From assembly GCA_030611945.1 (NCBI GenBank), contig JAUWOV010000073.1:1-8799 (forward strand): a stretch of DNA of 8,799 nt, given 5' to 3'. Both the position numbers and the translations under genes were made by a program. Position 1 is the stretch's first letter, and every line of letters starts with the position of its first letter. Below are positions 1-6,263 of this stretch, one piece after another. This stretch comes from a bacterium (lineage in GTDB: Bacteria; JAHJDO01). The notes under the pieces are model-generated. The model worked only from the letters and a program-made list of their open reading frames with translations, did not search any database and was not told the origin of the DNA.

Positions 1-60
1 ACATGATGCTTCTTTCTTTATCTCCTTAAATATTCCCGTAGATACTATTAATATTTTCCT

Positions 61-92
61 GACCCCATCCCGAAAGCTTTCGGGATGGGGTC
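61..92. repeat. Perfect 32-bp palindrome (REP/MITE-like)
   Basis: The left arm gaccccatcccgaaag (61-76) is exactly the reverse complement of 77-92, with no loop and no mismatch. Pairing stops at both ends (t at 60, c at 93). It is much richer in GC than its surroundings. No run of T follows on either strand, so it does not look like a standard intrinsic terminator. A dispersed intergenic palindromic repeat is the most likely explanation, but copy number cannot be seen from one window. Confidence 0.85.
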
Positions 93-113
93 CCTTGTAT
101 CCTCCACCTAGGG

Positions 114-132
114 GGTAAGGATGTATCTTACC
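114..132. repeat. Small hairpin next to the palindrome
   Basis: GGTAAG (114-119) pairs with CTTACC (127-132) across a 7-base loop. There is no T run after it. It may be part of the same repeat element as the 32-bp palindrome or a chance hairpin. A 6-bp stem is weak evidence by itself. Confidence 0.35.
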
Positions 133-158
133 ATTTCCAACTCCAATAGGAATTTGGG

Positions 159-186
159 TTGACACATTAAATTAGACTATGATAAG
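159..186 (+). promoter_or_regulatory. Candidate sigma70-type promoter for the ktr block
   Basis: A perfect TTGACA -35 box lies at 159-164. A -10-like GATAAG at 181-186 follows after a 16-base spacer and matches TATAAT at 4 of 6 positions. TATGAT (178-183) is a closer match but leaves only 13 bases of spacer. Transcription would start about 20 bases before the ATG at 215, leaving just the ribosome binding site in the leader. Both the perfect -35 and the position fit, but the -10 is imperfect. Confidence 0.5.
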
Positions 187-204
187 CTATTTGTGAAAAA
201 TATT

Positions 205-211
205 GGAGGAG
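205..211 (+). promoter_or_regulatory. Ribosome binding site that sets the start at 215
   Basis: GGAGGAG sits 3-5 bases before ATG 215. A TTG at 203 is in the same frame and would give a 4-residue longer protein, but that codon overlaps the Shine-Dalgarno sequence itself, so the ATG is the better start. Confidence 0.85.
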
Positions 212-214
212 AAT

Positions 215-988
215 ATGGGTAAATTGACGAGGACGGGTGTTGTTCTGCTTTTAGTAGTGTCTCTCTTATTTGCGGTTGCTTCTATGGTTATAATAGGTCA
301 AAACCAGTATCAAAAGAGGCAAATCGTAAATCTCACTGATGATCTAAACGAAACAAAAGAAGCTAAGGCGAAGGTAGAGGAAGAACTAAAAAACTTGACT
401 GCAATAAAAAATTCTCTGGAAAGACAGTTAGCGCAAATGCAGAGAGAACGCGATAGATATAAAATAGCTTTAACATCAGAAAAGCGAAAAACGGCTCAGT
501 TAACGGATGATGTTAAAAGAGAAGCTCAGGCAAAAGATAATTACAAGGCTCAACTGACTAAAATAAATTCGGAAGTTAGTTCTCTCAAATCTCAGCTAGA
601 GAAAGAATCAGCAAAAAGGGTGACTGCTGAGGTGCGTATCGCCAGGCTTCCCGGCAAGGAAATTTCTAAAAAGAAGTTACCTGAAGAGGAAGAAATTGAA
701 GAGAAACATGGAAAGAAGGATGTGCCTATATTCAATGAGAATATGAAAGGAAAAATTCTGAAGATTGATAGAAAAACAGGAATAATTGCTATAGACTTTG
801 AGCGTGACATAAGCAAACATACAAGCAAAAAACTTGTTGTTCTTCGCGATAATAATCTTATAGACAAGATTACAGTCAAAAGAATATATAACACAATAAT
901 GGTTTCCAAAATAGACGCGTTTGATAATATAAGAAAGATCAAGGATGGCGACACAGTTCAGCTTCTGAACCGAGATCCAACGGAATAG
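215..988 (+). CDS. Membrane-anchored coiled-coil protein, function unknown
   Basis: This 257-residue protein is not recognised as a named family. A short basic N terminus precedes one hydrophobic segment (about residues 8-28), which is either an uncleaved signal anchor or an inner-membrane segment. Residues 32-140 are rich in charged residues with heptad-like leucines and form a long coiled coil. An acidic/lysine-rich linker follows (about 151-170, with four E in a row). Residues 178-252 look like a small beta domain, with GKILKIDRKTGIIAIDF then a VGD-like DGDTVQL ending. That pattern resembles beta-barrel tails on other bacterial envelope coiled-coil proteins, by my recollection rather than by search. 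Most of the protein should face the periplasm. It is the first gene of the block, 21 bases before the next. A scaffold or envelope role is inference only. Confidence 0.8.
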   Translation: MGKLTRTGVVLLLVVSLLFAVASMVIIGQNQYQKRQIVNLTDDLNETKEAKAKVEEELKNLTAIKNSLERQLAQMQRERDRYKIALTSEKRKTAQLTDDVKREAQAKDNYKAQLTKINSEVSSLKSQLEKESAKRVTAEVRIARLPGKEISKKKLPEEEEIEEKHGKKDVPIFNENMKGKILKIDRKTGIIAIDFERDISKHTSKKLVVLRDNNLIDKITVKRIYNTIMVSKIDAFDNIRKIKDGDTVQLLNRDPTE

Positions 989-1009
989 TAGCTAAAAGGA
1001 GAATAAAAA

Positions 1010-1372
1010 ATGGAAGATAAAAAAACAGAAAGTGGGTCTAAGCTAACACAGAATTCCAGCATAAATATTCAGCCTCCCAAACAGGAAAGCGCGCCAGCTC
1101 CTGCTCCTTCGGCACCAGCTCAAGTTCAACCTACTAATGTAATAAAACCTCCAGAAACTACACAAGAAAAGCCTGAATTTCTAAAACACCCTCCTAAAAA
1201 GCCGGATAGAAGAAAAAAAGAAAAGTTTATGGGAACCGCTATAATACTCTCTCTTATCATATCAACATGTTCTATTATATTGCTTTTATTCTGCATAAAG
1301 GACACTGCAATACCACAGTTTGTTCAACCAGCAATTGATTATTTATACAAAATTGCGCAAAATTACCTGTAA
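1010..1372 (+). CDS. Small proline-rich single-pass membrane protein, function unknown
   Basis: This 120-residue protein has no recognised family. AAAAGGAG (994-1001) lies 8 bases before its ATG. Residues 1-70 are polar and low in complexity, with a Pro/Ala/Gln stretch (about 28-60) ending in a strongly basic RRKKEK patch (67-72). One hydrophobic segment (about 74-96) follows, then a 24-residue tail. By the positive-inside rule, the proline-rich part should lie in the cytoplasm and the short tail outside, which is inference. Its stop is 12 bases before the ktrB start, so it is probably cotranscribed with the potassium transporter. A small accessory or linker protein is possible, but nothing in the sequence shows binding to KtrB. 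Low-complexity composition will make homology searches unreliable. Confidence 0.75.
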   Translation: MEDKKTESGSKLTQNSSINIQPPKQESAPAPAPSAPAQVQPTNVIKPPETTQEKPEFLKHPPKKPDRRKKEKFMGTAIILSLIISTCSIILLLFCIKDTAIPQFVQPAIDYLYKIAQNYL

Positions 1373-1384
1373 AATTAATCAACA

Positions 1385-2746
1385 GTGTTTAAAGAAAATC
1401 TCTTTAAAGCCATAAGTAAATCTGGCCTAAAACCTGTGCAAGTAGTTGTTTTAAGCTTCGTTGCAATTATTACGCTGGGAACGGTTTTATTGCTGCTGCC
1501 CCAATCCAGGAAACAAGGCATAGACCTCAGCATTATAGATACTTTGTTTACAGCCGCTTCAGCAACGTGCGTTACAGGACTTACTGTGGTTAATATATCA
1601 AATACTTTTACGCTTTTTGGTCAACTTGTAATTCTCGCTCTTATTCAAATCGGTGGACTTGGACTTATGACTATGGTTGGTTTTTTCTCTATTATTCTAA
1701 GGAATATGAGCCTGAATGAAAGCCTAGTTATGCGGGATGCCCTCAATTATGAAACCCTTGATAGAATAGGTCATATGATCGTATCCATTCTCCTTATTAC
1801 ATTAACAATAGAAATTATAGGGGCAATATCTCTATATCTGTTTTGGATAGAAGATTTCGTAAGCGTTAAGAAAACTCTTTATTTTTCTGTATTCCATTCG
1901 GTTTCTGCATTCTGCAATGCCGGACTCTCTCTGTTTCAGAATAGCTTCACAAGCTATAGCAAGTCAGGTGCTTTTAATCTTATAATTACCTCTTTAATTA
2001 TACTTGGTGGGCTCGGTTTTATAGTAATTACTGATATCATTAAAATTATTAACCTCAAATTGAGAAAAAAACCAGCCAGATTAAAAGTTCATACAAAACT
2101 AGTTCTAGTTACCAGCATTATCTTAATAATTAGCGGCACACTTATTTTATTCTTCATTGAAAACAGGAATTTGTTATGTTCATATTCAATTAGTGAGAAG
2201 TTGATGATATCCTATTTCCAATCTATAACAGCAAGAACTGCAGGATTTAATACTATAAATGTTTGCGGGTTAGCGAATGCGTCTTGTCTTATTCTCATGA
2301 TTCTTATGTTCATAGGGGCTTCTCCAGGCTCTACAGGAGGTGGAATTAAAACAAGCACATTTGGAATCGCAATAGTAAGTTTGCGATCATTTATTCAAGG
2401 ACAGCAAAAGATAGAGATATTCAAGAGGAGTCTATCCAGACATTCGTTAAACAAAGTATTTGGAATTATCTTTGTTTCTGCTATATTTATTACAGTGTGC
2501 ACTGTAATATTATTACTTACAGAAGAAGCGAGTTTTATGGACATCTTGTTTGAGGAAATATCTGCTTTCGGTACAGTAGGTCTTTCAAGGGGAATAACTG
2601 CTAACTTAACTGCATCAGGCAAATTAGTAATTATAATTACAATGCTTACCGGCAGAATTGGTCCCTTGACTATAGTTCTGGCGCTTGCAAGAAAGAGAAG
2701 AAAGGCTATATACACCTATCCGGAAGAAGAAATAATTATTGGATAA
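1385..2746 (+). CDS. ktrB: Potassium uptake protein, TrkH/KtrB family
   Basis: This is the membrane subunit of a Trk/Ktr K+ uptake system, normally driven with Na+ in the Ktr type. The 453 residues fit KtrB. All four pore-loop repeats with the filter glycine are visible: TCVTGL (61-66), FCNAGL (176-181), ARTAGF (283-288) and FGTVGL (395-400). The conserved GASPGSTGGGIKTST stretch lies at 311-325, GRIGPLT at 423-429 and a YPEEEIIIG end at 445-453. Alternating hydrophobic segments from about residue 19 give the usual two-helices-plus-loop pattern four times. The start is GTG at 1385. An in-frame stop at 1376-1378 excludes a longer form, and no clear ribosome binding site precedes it, so translation may depend on the gene 12 bases upstream. 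Its regulatory partner follows 14 bases downstream. Trk-type naming (trkH) would also be defensible. Confidence 0.93.
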   Translation: MFKENLFKAISKSGLKPVQVVVLSFVAIITLGTVLLLLPQSRKQGIDLSIIDTLFTAASATCVTGLTVVNISNTFTLFGQLVILALIQIGGLGLMTMVGFFSIILRNMSLNESLVMRDALNYETLDRIGHMIVSILLITLTIEIIGAISLYLFWIEDFVSVKKTLYFSVFHSVSAFCNAGLSLFQNSFTSYSKSGAFNLIITSLIILGGLGFIVITDIIKIINLKLRKKPARLKVHTKLVLVTSIILIISGTLILFFIENRNLLCSYSISEKLMISYFQSITARTAGFNTINVCGLANASCLILMILMFIGASPGSTGGGIKTSTFGIAIVSLRSFIQGQQKIEIFKRSLSRHSLNKVFGIIFVSAIFITVCTVILLLTEEASFMDILFEEISAFGTVGLSRGITANLTASGKLVIIITMLTGRIGPLTIVLALARKRRKAIYTYPEEEIIIG

Positions 2747-2760
2747 AAAGGAGGAAAACA

Positions 2761-3432
2761 ATGACAAAATTTGCAGTAATAGGACTTGGGATGTTTGGAT
2801 ATAGAGTTGCAGTTACACTCGCTGAGAGGAATGCAGAGGTGATTGCTGTTGATAAGGATTCTAGAAAGATAGAAGCTATAAAGGATAAAGTGACATTAGC
2901 TGTAAGAATGGATTCCTCAATTGAAGAAAACTTGATTGCGCAGGGAATAAATAGAGTTGATAGCGTATTAGTCTGTATCGGTGAAAATTTTGAGGCAAAT
3001 TTACTCACAACTGTCCTGCTAAAAAAGCTTGGGGTAAAGCAGATAATATCCAGAGCTGCGAACGATATACAATCCCAAATATTAAAGCTGGTTGGTGCTG
3101 ATAGGATTGTCTCACCTGAAGATGACATGGGGAAAAGAATTGCGCAAAACCTGCTTATGTCAAGTATCCTTGATTACATACCTCTTACAAACGGTCACAG
3201 CTTAGTTCAAATCAAAACCCCGTCGGGTTTTCTACATAAAAAGCTGCGCGATCTGCATCTAAGAGACCAATACAAAGTAAATGTTGTGGCAATCAAAGAG
3301 CAGGGGGTAGACCAAGATGGGAAAACTATAGAAAAAATCCATAGTGTACCTGACCCAAATCACATCTTTGTAGAAAATGATGTGCTTGTTGTAGTAGGAA
3401 GTAACAGTGACATTGAAAAAATAGCAAAATGA
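2761..3432 (+). CDS. ktrA: Potassium uptake regulatory subunit, TrkA/KtrA family
   Basis: This is the cytoplasmic nucleotide-binding subunit that forms a ring on KtrB and gates it according to bound ATP/ADP or NAD(H). The length of 223 residues, with one RCK_N and one RCK_C domain, is that of KtrA rather than of the doubled enterobacterial TrkA. The Rossmann motif GLGMFG is at residues 8-13, with the acidic residue D31 at the end of the second strand (VIAVDKD). ISRA (96-99) and [20 protein letters not shown] (112-131) are typical of the family. The RCK_C domain covers about 138-223. A near-perfect AAGGAGG lies 5 bases before the ATG, much stronger than the ktrB signal, so KtrA may be made in excess. 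Its TGA overlaps the GAGG that serves folE. Confidence 0.93.
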   Translation: MTKFAVIGLGMFGYRVAVTLAERNAEVIAVDKDSRKIEAIKDKVTLAVRMDSSIEENLIAQGINRVDSVLVCIGENFEANLLTTVLLKKLGVKQIISRAANDIQSQILKLVGADRIVSPEDDMGKRIAQNLLMSSILDYIPLTNGHSLVQIKTPSGFLHKKLRDLHLRDQYKVNVVAIKEQGVDQDGKTIEKIHSVPDPNHIFVENDVLVVVGSNSDIEKIAK

Positions 3433-3445
3433 GGAAATTTTAATT

Positions 3446-4012
3446 GTGAAAGTAAATCATGAAAAGATCGTTGAATCAGTAAAAGCGATCCTTGAAGCTG
3501 TTGGAGAAGATCCAAAAAGAAAAGGACTCATTAGAACACCACAGCGTATTGCAGAAATGTACGAAGAAATATTTGCAGGGCTGCATAAAGACCCCAAAAA
3601 AGAGTTAAAGGTCTCTATTCAGGAAGACCATGATGAGATTGTTCTTGTGAAAGATATCTATTTTGCTTCAATGTGTGAACATCATTTTCTTCCTTTTACA
3701 GGTAAAGCTCATGTTGGCTATATCCCAAAAGGCAATAGAGTTATAGGTCTTAATACGTTAGTTCACGCTGTTGACCTGTTTGCCAAGAAGCCGCAGCTGC
3801 AGGAAAGATTAACTACAAACATTGCTGATGCGCTCATGGAAGTATTAAAACCTCAGGGTGTCATTGTTCTAATAGAAGCAGAGCATTTGTGCATGACAAT
3901 GAGAGGCGTTAAAAAACATGGTGCGATCGCAGTTACTTCTGCTGTGAGAGGAATATTTAGGAAAAATAGCAAAACACGCGCAGAAGCCTTAAGTCTCATT
4001 AAAAGTAACTGA
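3446..4012 (+). CDS. folE: GTP cyclohydrolase I
   Basis: This enzyme converts GTP to 7,8-dihydroneopterin triphosphate, the first step of tetrahydrofolate synthesis and of other pterins. It is a cytoplasmic homodecamer in characterised members. The 188 residues match the bacterial length. The zinc ligands are visible as C77 and H80 in MCEHH and C149 in HLCMTMRGV, with H79 at the catalytic histidine position. [10 protein letters not shown] (30-39) and [15 protein letters not shown] (109-123) are family signatures. The segment [12 protein letters not shown] differs from the common GLSKLARIVDLF, which is a sequence variation with no obvious loss of catalytic residues. The start is GTG at 3446, with GAGG (3431-3434) 11 bases upstream, a rather long spacing. 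It is the last gene of the block and its TGA directly touches the hisI stop on the other strand. Confidence 0.96.
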   Translation: MKVNHEKIVESVKAILEAVGEDPKRKGLIRTPQRIAEMYEEIFAGLHKDPKKELKVSIQEDHDEIVLVKDIYFASMCEHHFLPFTGKAHVGYIPKGNRVIGLNTLVHAVDLFAKKPQLQERLTTNIADALMEVLKPQGVIVLIEAEHLCMTMRGVKKHGAIAVTSAVRGIFRKNSKTRAEALSLIKSN

Positions 4013-4396
4013 TTAAGTTTTCTTATAAATCTTTTCAGGATCAAAGAGTTTTTCTTCTATAACTGTAAAATCGCTTTTATCATACTTCCTATAAAAACAT
4101 GTTCTATAACCAGTATGACATGCTCCGCCTATCTGCTCGGCTTTTATAAGAAGTGTGTCGTTATCACAGTCTATGAGAATTTCCTTCACTTTCTGAATAT
4201 GTCCTGAAGTCTCACCCTTTATCCACAACTTCCCTCTTGACCTGCTCCAAAAACATGTTCTTCCTGTTTTAACTGTCGTTTCCAGAGATTCTTTATTCAT
4301 ATATCCCATCATCAGGACCTGTGATGTTTCAAAATCCTGAATTATCACAGGAACCAAGCCGTTTTTATCAAATTTTACTTGTTCTATAAACTTCAT
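4013..4396 (-). CDS. hisI: Phosphoribosyl-AMP cyclohydrolase
   Basis: This enzyme opens the adenine ring of phosphoribosyl-AMP, giving ProFAR in histidine synthesis. The 127 residues correspond to the stand-alone HisI domain, so there is no fused HisE (phosphoribosyl-ATP pyrophosphatase), which must be encoded elsewhere. Visible family motifs are [10 protein letters not shown] (29-38), [20 protein letters not shown] (47-66), the Mg-binding DCDND (76-80) and [10 protein letters not shown] (92-101). By comparison with characterised members, C77, C93 and C100 should bind zinc. The gene starts 5 bases after the hisA stop with only a weak purine-rich leader, so translational coupling to hisA is likely. 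It ends the minus-strand block, and no terminator hairpin is visible beyond it because folE begins immediately on the other strand. Confidence 0.96.
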   Translation of the reverse strand: MKFIEQVKFDKNGLVPVIIQDFETSQVLMMGYMNKESLETTVKTGRTCFWSRSRGKLWIKGETSGHIQKVKEILIDCDNDTLLIKAEQIGGACHTGYRTCFYRKYDKSDFTVIEEKLFDPEKIYKKT

Positions 4397-4401
4397 TACA
4401 T

Positions 4402-5124
4402 TTATTCTTCACTTGCTAATTTAATTGCTTCCTTTAAATCAAACCTCTTTTCATATAATGCCTTTCCAACTATTACTCCCATCAACCCTTTTATTGAAGC
4501 TAGTTTTTTAATATCATCTAAGCAAGAAATTCCGCCGGATGCTATTACGTTTACTGTTTTTCTATCAACCAATTGTTTGAGCTTTTCTAAATTAGGCCCT
4601 GTTAACATACCATCTCTGCTTATGTCAGTATAAATGACTGTTTTAATTCCTATATCCTCAACTTTTTTAATTATATCTTTAACTGTGAATTCCGACGCTT
4701 TCTGCCATCCTTGAACTGCAACCTTGTCGTCCTTTGCATCTATACTAACGATTATTCTTTCGCCAAATTCAGAGTAAACCTGTTTTAAAAAGTTAGAAGA
4801 AGCACACGCTTGAGTTCCAATAATTACCCATGTTACTCCATTCTTCAGCAATGTAGCTACAGTAGAAATATCCCTTATCCCCCCTCCTACTTCAACAGGG
4901 ATTTCCAATGCTTTACATATAGAAGTAATTATATCCATATTCTTAACGCTGCCTGTTTTTGCGCCTTCCAAATCGACAATATGGATTCTTTTTGCGCCTT
5001 CTTTTTCCCATTTGAGAGCATATTCAAGAGGATTGTTCCCATATATCTTTATGTTATTAAAACTCCCCTGTTTCAGACGAACAACTTTTCCCTGATATAT
5101 ATCTATTGCAGGAATCACAATCAT
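4402..5124 (-). CDS. hisA: ProFAR isomerase (phosphoribosylformimino-AICAR isomerase)
   Basis: This enzyme catalyses the Amadori rearrangement of ProFAR to PRFAR in histidine synthesis, using a (beta/alpha)8 barrel. The 240 residues are the normal length. Both catalytic aspartates are present: D8 in [14 protein letters not shown] and D129 in VSIDAK, and TDISRDGM (166-173) matches the second-half active site. The two phosphate sites appear as GGGIR (80-84) and ASGGIS (195-200). The protein reads as HisA rather than HisF because of the [10 protein letters not shown] start. It is a HisA rather than a PriA only by genomic context, since this organism type is not known to lack TrpF. The hisB stop and hisA start overlap by one base as TAATG, and an AAAGG lies 9 bases before the start, so the pair is translationally coupled. 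Confidence 0.95.
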   Translation of the reverse strand: MIVIPAIDIYQGKVVRLKQGSFNNIKIYGNNPLEYALKWEKEGAKRIHIVDLEGAKTGSVKNMDIITSICKALEIPVEVGGGIRDISTVATLLKNGVTWVIIGTQACASSNFLKQVYSEFGERIIVSIDAKDDKVAVQGWQKASEFTVKDIIKKVEDIGIKTVIYTDISRDGMLTGPNLEKLKQLVDRKTVNVIASGGISCLDDIKKLASIKGLMGVIVGKALYEKRFDLKEAIKLASEE

Positions 5125-5711
5125 TAAAGGATACCTTTTGTAGATGGAATAGCTTTCTGTCTTGCATCTATTGCTACTGCCTCATTCAAAGCTTTTCCCA
5201 GTGCCTTAAAAATAGATTCATATATGTGATGAGTGTTTTTCCCATATATAAGATTTACGTGCAGTGTAATTGACGCAGTATTTACAAATGCGCGCATAAA
5301 CTCCTCTACAAGCTGAACTTCAAACTTCTTTATTCTTTTTGCCGGCGCATCTACATTGAAAACCAAAAAAGCTCTGCCGCTAATATCAATACTGACTTCC
5401 CCCAGTGCTTCATCCATTGGAAGTCTTGTGTATCCGAAGCGTTTTATTCCTCTCTTGTCTCCAAGAGCCTTTTTAAATGCCTCACCAAGGCATATTCCCA
5501 CATCTTCAACTGTGTGGTGATCATCTACCTCAATATCTCCACATGCCTTTATATTCAAATCAAACAAACCATGCTTTGCCATTAATGTAAGCATATGGTC
5601 AAAAAAAGGAACTTTTGTTTTTATATCTGCGTCTCCCCTACCGTCCAAAACAAGTTTTAAATTAATATTGGTCTCTTTCGTATCGCGTTTTACAATTCCT
5701 GTTCTTTTCAT
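5124..5711 (-). CDS. hisB: Imidazoleglycerol-phosphate dehydratase
   Basis: This Mn-dependent enzyme dehydrates imidazoleglycerol phosphate to imidazoleacetol phosphate. It is the monofunctional 195-residue form with no histidinol phosphatase domain. The family's repeated metal-ligand motifs are visible: FFDHM (36-40), H47 in MAKHGLFDL, DDHHTVED (63-70), MDEAL (99-103) and NTHHIYES (159-166). The end PSTKGIL is also typical. The frame is open further upstream to ATG 5753, but I chose ATG 5711 because GGAG lies 6 bases before it, because MKRTGIVKRDTKETNI is where family members begin, and because the longer form has no ribosome binding site. The 72-base gap to lysC contains a GC-rich palindromic repeat. 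hisH does not follow, unlike in many histidine operons. Confidence 0.95.
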   Translation of the reverse strand: MKRTGIVKRDTKETNINLKLVLDGRGDADIKTKVPFFDHMLTLMAKHGLFDLNIKACGDIEVDDHHTVEDVGICLGEAFKKALGDKRGIKRFGYTRLPMDEALGEVSIDISGRAFLVFNVDAPAKRIKKFEVQLVEEFMRAFVNTASITLHVNLIYGKNTHHIYESIFKALGKALNEAVAIDARQKAIPSTKGIL

Positions 5712-5717
5712 TTTTTT

Positions 5718-5721
5718 CTCC
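5718..5721 (-). promoter_or_regulatory. Ribosome binding site that sets the hisB start
   Basis: On the minus strand GGAG is followed by six A and then ATG 5711. This is good spacing and decides against the upstream in-frame ATGs at 5735 and 5753, which lack such a signal. Confidence 0.8.
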
Positions 5722-5756
5722 AAATGCTGTTTCATGACTAAAAACTTCCCCATTTA

Positions 5757-5789
5757 TATCACGGACAGGGGCGAGCCCTGTCCCTACAA
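5757..5789. repeat. GC-rich palindromic repeat between lysC and hisB
   Basis: GGACAGGG (5763-5770) and CCCTGTCC (5776-5783) form a perfect 8-bp stem with a 5-base loop GCGAG. Read on the minus strand, the element runs TTGTAGGGACAGGG and so on, and its TAG is the lysC stop codon. Repeats of this general GTAGGG...CCC style are scattered through many bacterial genomes, from general knowledge. No U-rich tail follows on the minus strand (TGATATAAAT), so it is not a standard terminator, but the hairpin could stop 3'-to-5' decay or separate lysC and hisB expression. The outer limits are uncertain. Confidence 0.7.
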
Positions 5790-6263
5790 CTTATCCAATT
5801 CAAACGCTTTATGAAGGACTTGCGCAGCCTTTTTACCTTCTTTCTTATCTACTAAACACGAAATCTTTATTTCAGATGTGCTTATTGTTCTGATGTTTAT
5901 TTTGTTTTCACCAAGCGATTGAAACATCTTTGCAGCAACCCCTGCATTGGTTCTCATACCAATACCTACTATTGATATTTTAGCTATATTCTCATCACAC
6001 TCTATTTTCTTAGGCTCAACAATGCTTTTTAATTTATCGGCAACATCAAGTGTTCTCTTCAAATCTTCTTTTGCGACAGTAAAAGATATGTCAGCCATTC
6101 CTTTTGCGCTTATATTCTGAATAATCACATCTACGTTTATATTTTCATCTGCTATCCTGCTGAAAATTGTTCCAGCAATTCCCGACTTATCAGGAATACC
6201 AATAATTGATATCTTTGCTTCATCCTCGTTTAATATCACACTTCTAACTAATGCTTCTTCCAT
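5784..6263 (-). CDS. lysC: Probable internal-start beta subunit of aspartate kinase
   Basis: The codon for M248 of LysC is preceded on the minus strand by GAGGG (6273-6269) and five A, which is an excellent ribosome binding site. Starting there gives a 159-residue protein in the same frame, MEEALVRSV onward, containing only the two ACT domains. Characterised LysC enzymes of Bacillus subtilis and Corynebacterium glutamicum are alpha2beta2, with a beta subunit made from exactly such an internal start. The C. glutamicum beta subunit also begins with MEEA, as I recall. Production of the short form here is inferred. The purine run could also reflect the Lys/Glu codons of residues 243-247 (KEREK). 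Confidence 0.5.
   Translation of the reverse strand: MEEALVRSVILNEDEAKISIIGIPDKSGIAGTIFSRIADENINVDVIIQNISAKGMADISFTVAKEDLKRTLDVADKLKSIVEPKKIECDENIAKISIVGIGMRTNAGVAAKMFQSLGENKINIRTISTSEIKISCLVDKKEGKKAAQVLHKAFELDKL

Larger units (their letters stand above)
1..214. other. Intergenic region before the ktr block
   Basis: No supportable coding region lies here. The stretch holds a perfect 32-bp palindrome (61-92), a short hairpin (114-132), a candidate promoter (159-186) and the ribosome binding site of the first gene (205-211). Positions 93-158 have CC- and GG-rich clusters next to the palindrome and may belong to the same repeat element, which is inference. On the minus strand a Shine-Dalgarno-like GGAG sits near 24-27 and an ATG at 4-2, about 17 bases away, which is too far for a confident leftward gene start. 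Confidence 0.6.

Noticed and set aside
1-30. Possible start of a leftward gene (ATG at 4-2 on the minus strand with a GGAG upstream)
   Set aside because: The GGAG is about 17 bases from the ATG, too far for normal initiation, and only one codon is visible.
203-214. TTG start four codons before ATG 215
   Set aside because: The TTG overlaps the GGAGGAG ribosome binding site that serves the ATG.
592-954. Minus-strand open frame of 120 codons opposite the coiled-coil gene
   Set aside because: It is antisense to a gene with a good start and composition, and its protein is only the hydrophobic shadow of Lys/Glu-rich codons.
2627-2640. GTAATTATAATTAC palindrome in ktrB
   Set aside because: It is purely AT-rich apart from its ends and short, so it is expected by chance in this composition.
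2395-3128. Minus-strand open frames opposite ktrB and ktrA
   Set aside because: Both lie antisense to clearly recognised family members and show no family motif of their own.
3923-3930. GCGATCGC, the highly iterated palindrome of cyanobacteria
   Set aside because: Only one copy was noticed, inside folE codons, so it does not indicate a cyanobacterial origin.
5712-5753. Longer HisB starting at 5753
   Set aside because: There is no ribosome binding site, the extra residues do not fit the family, and ATG 5711 has a well-placed GGAG.
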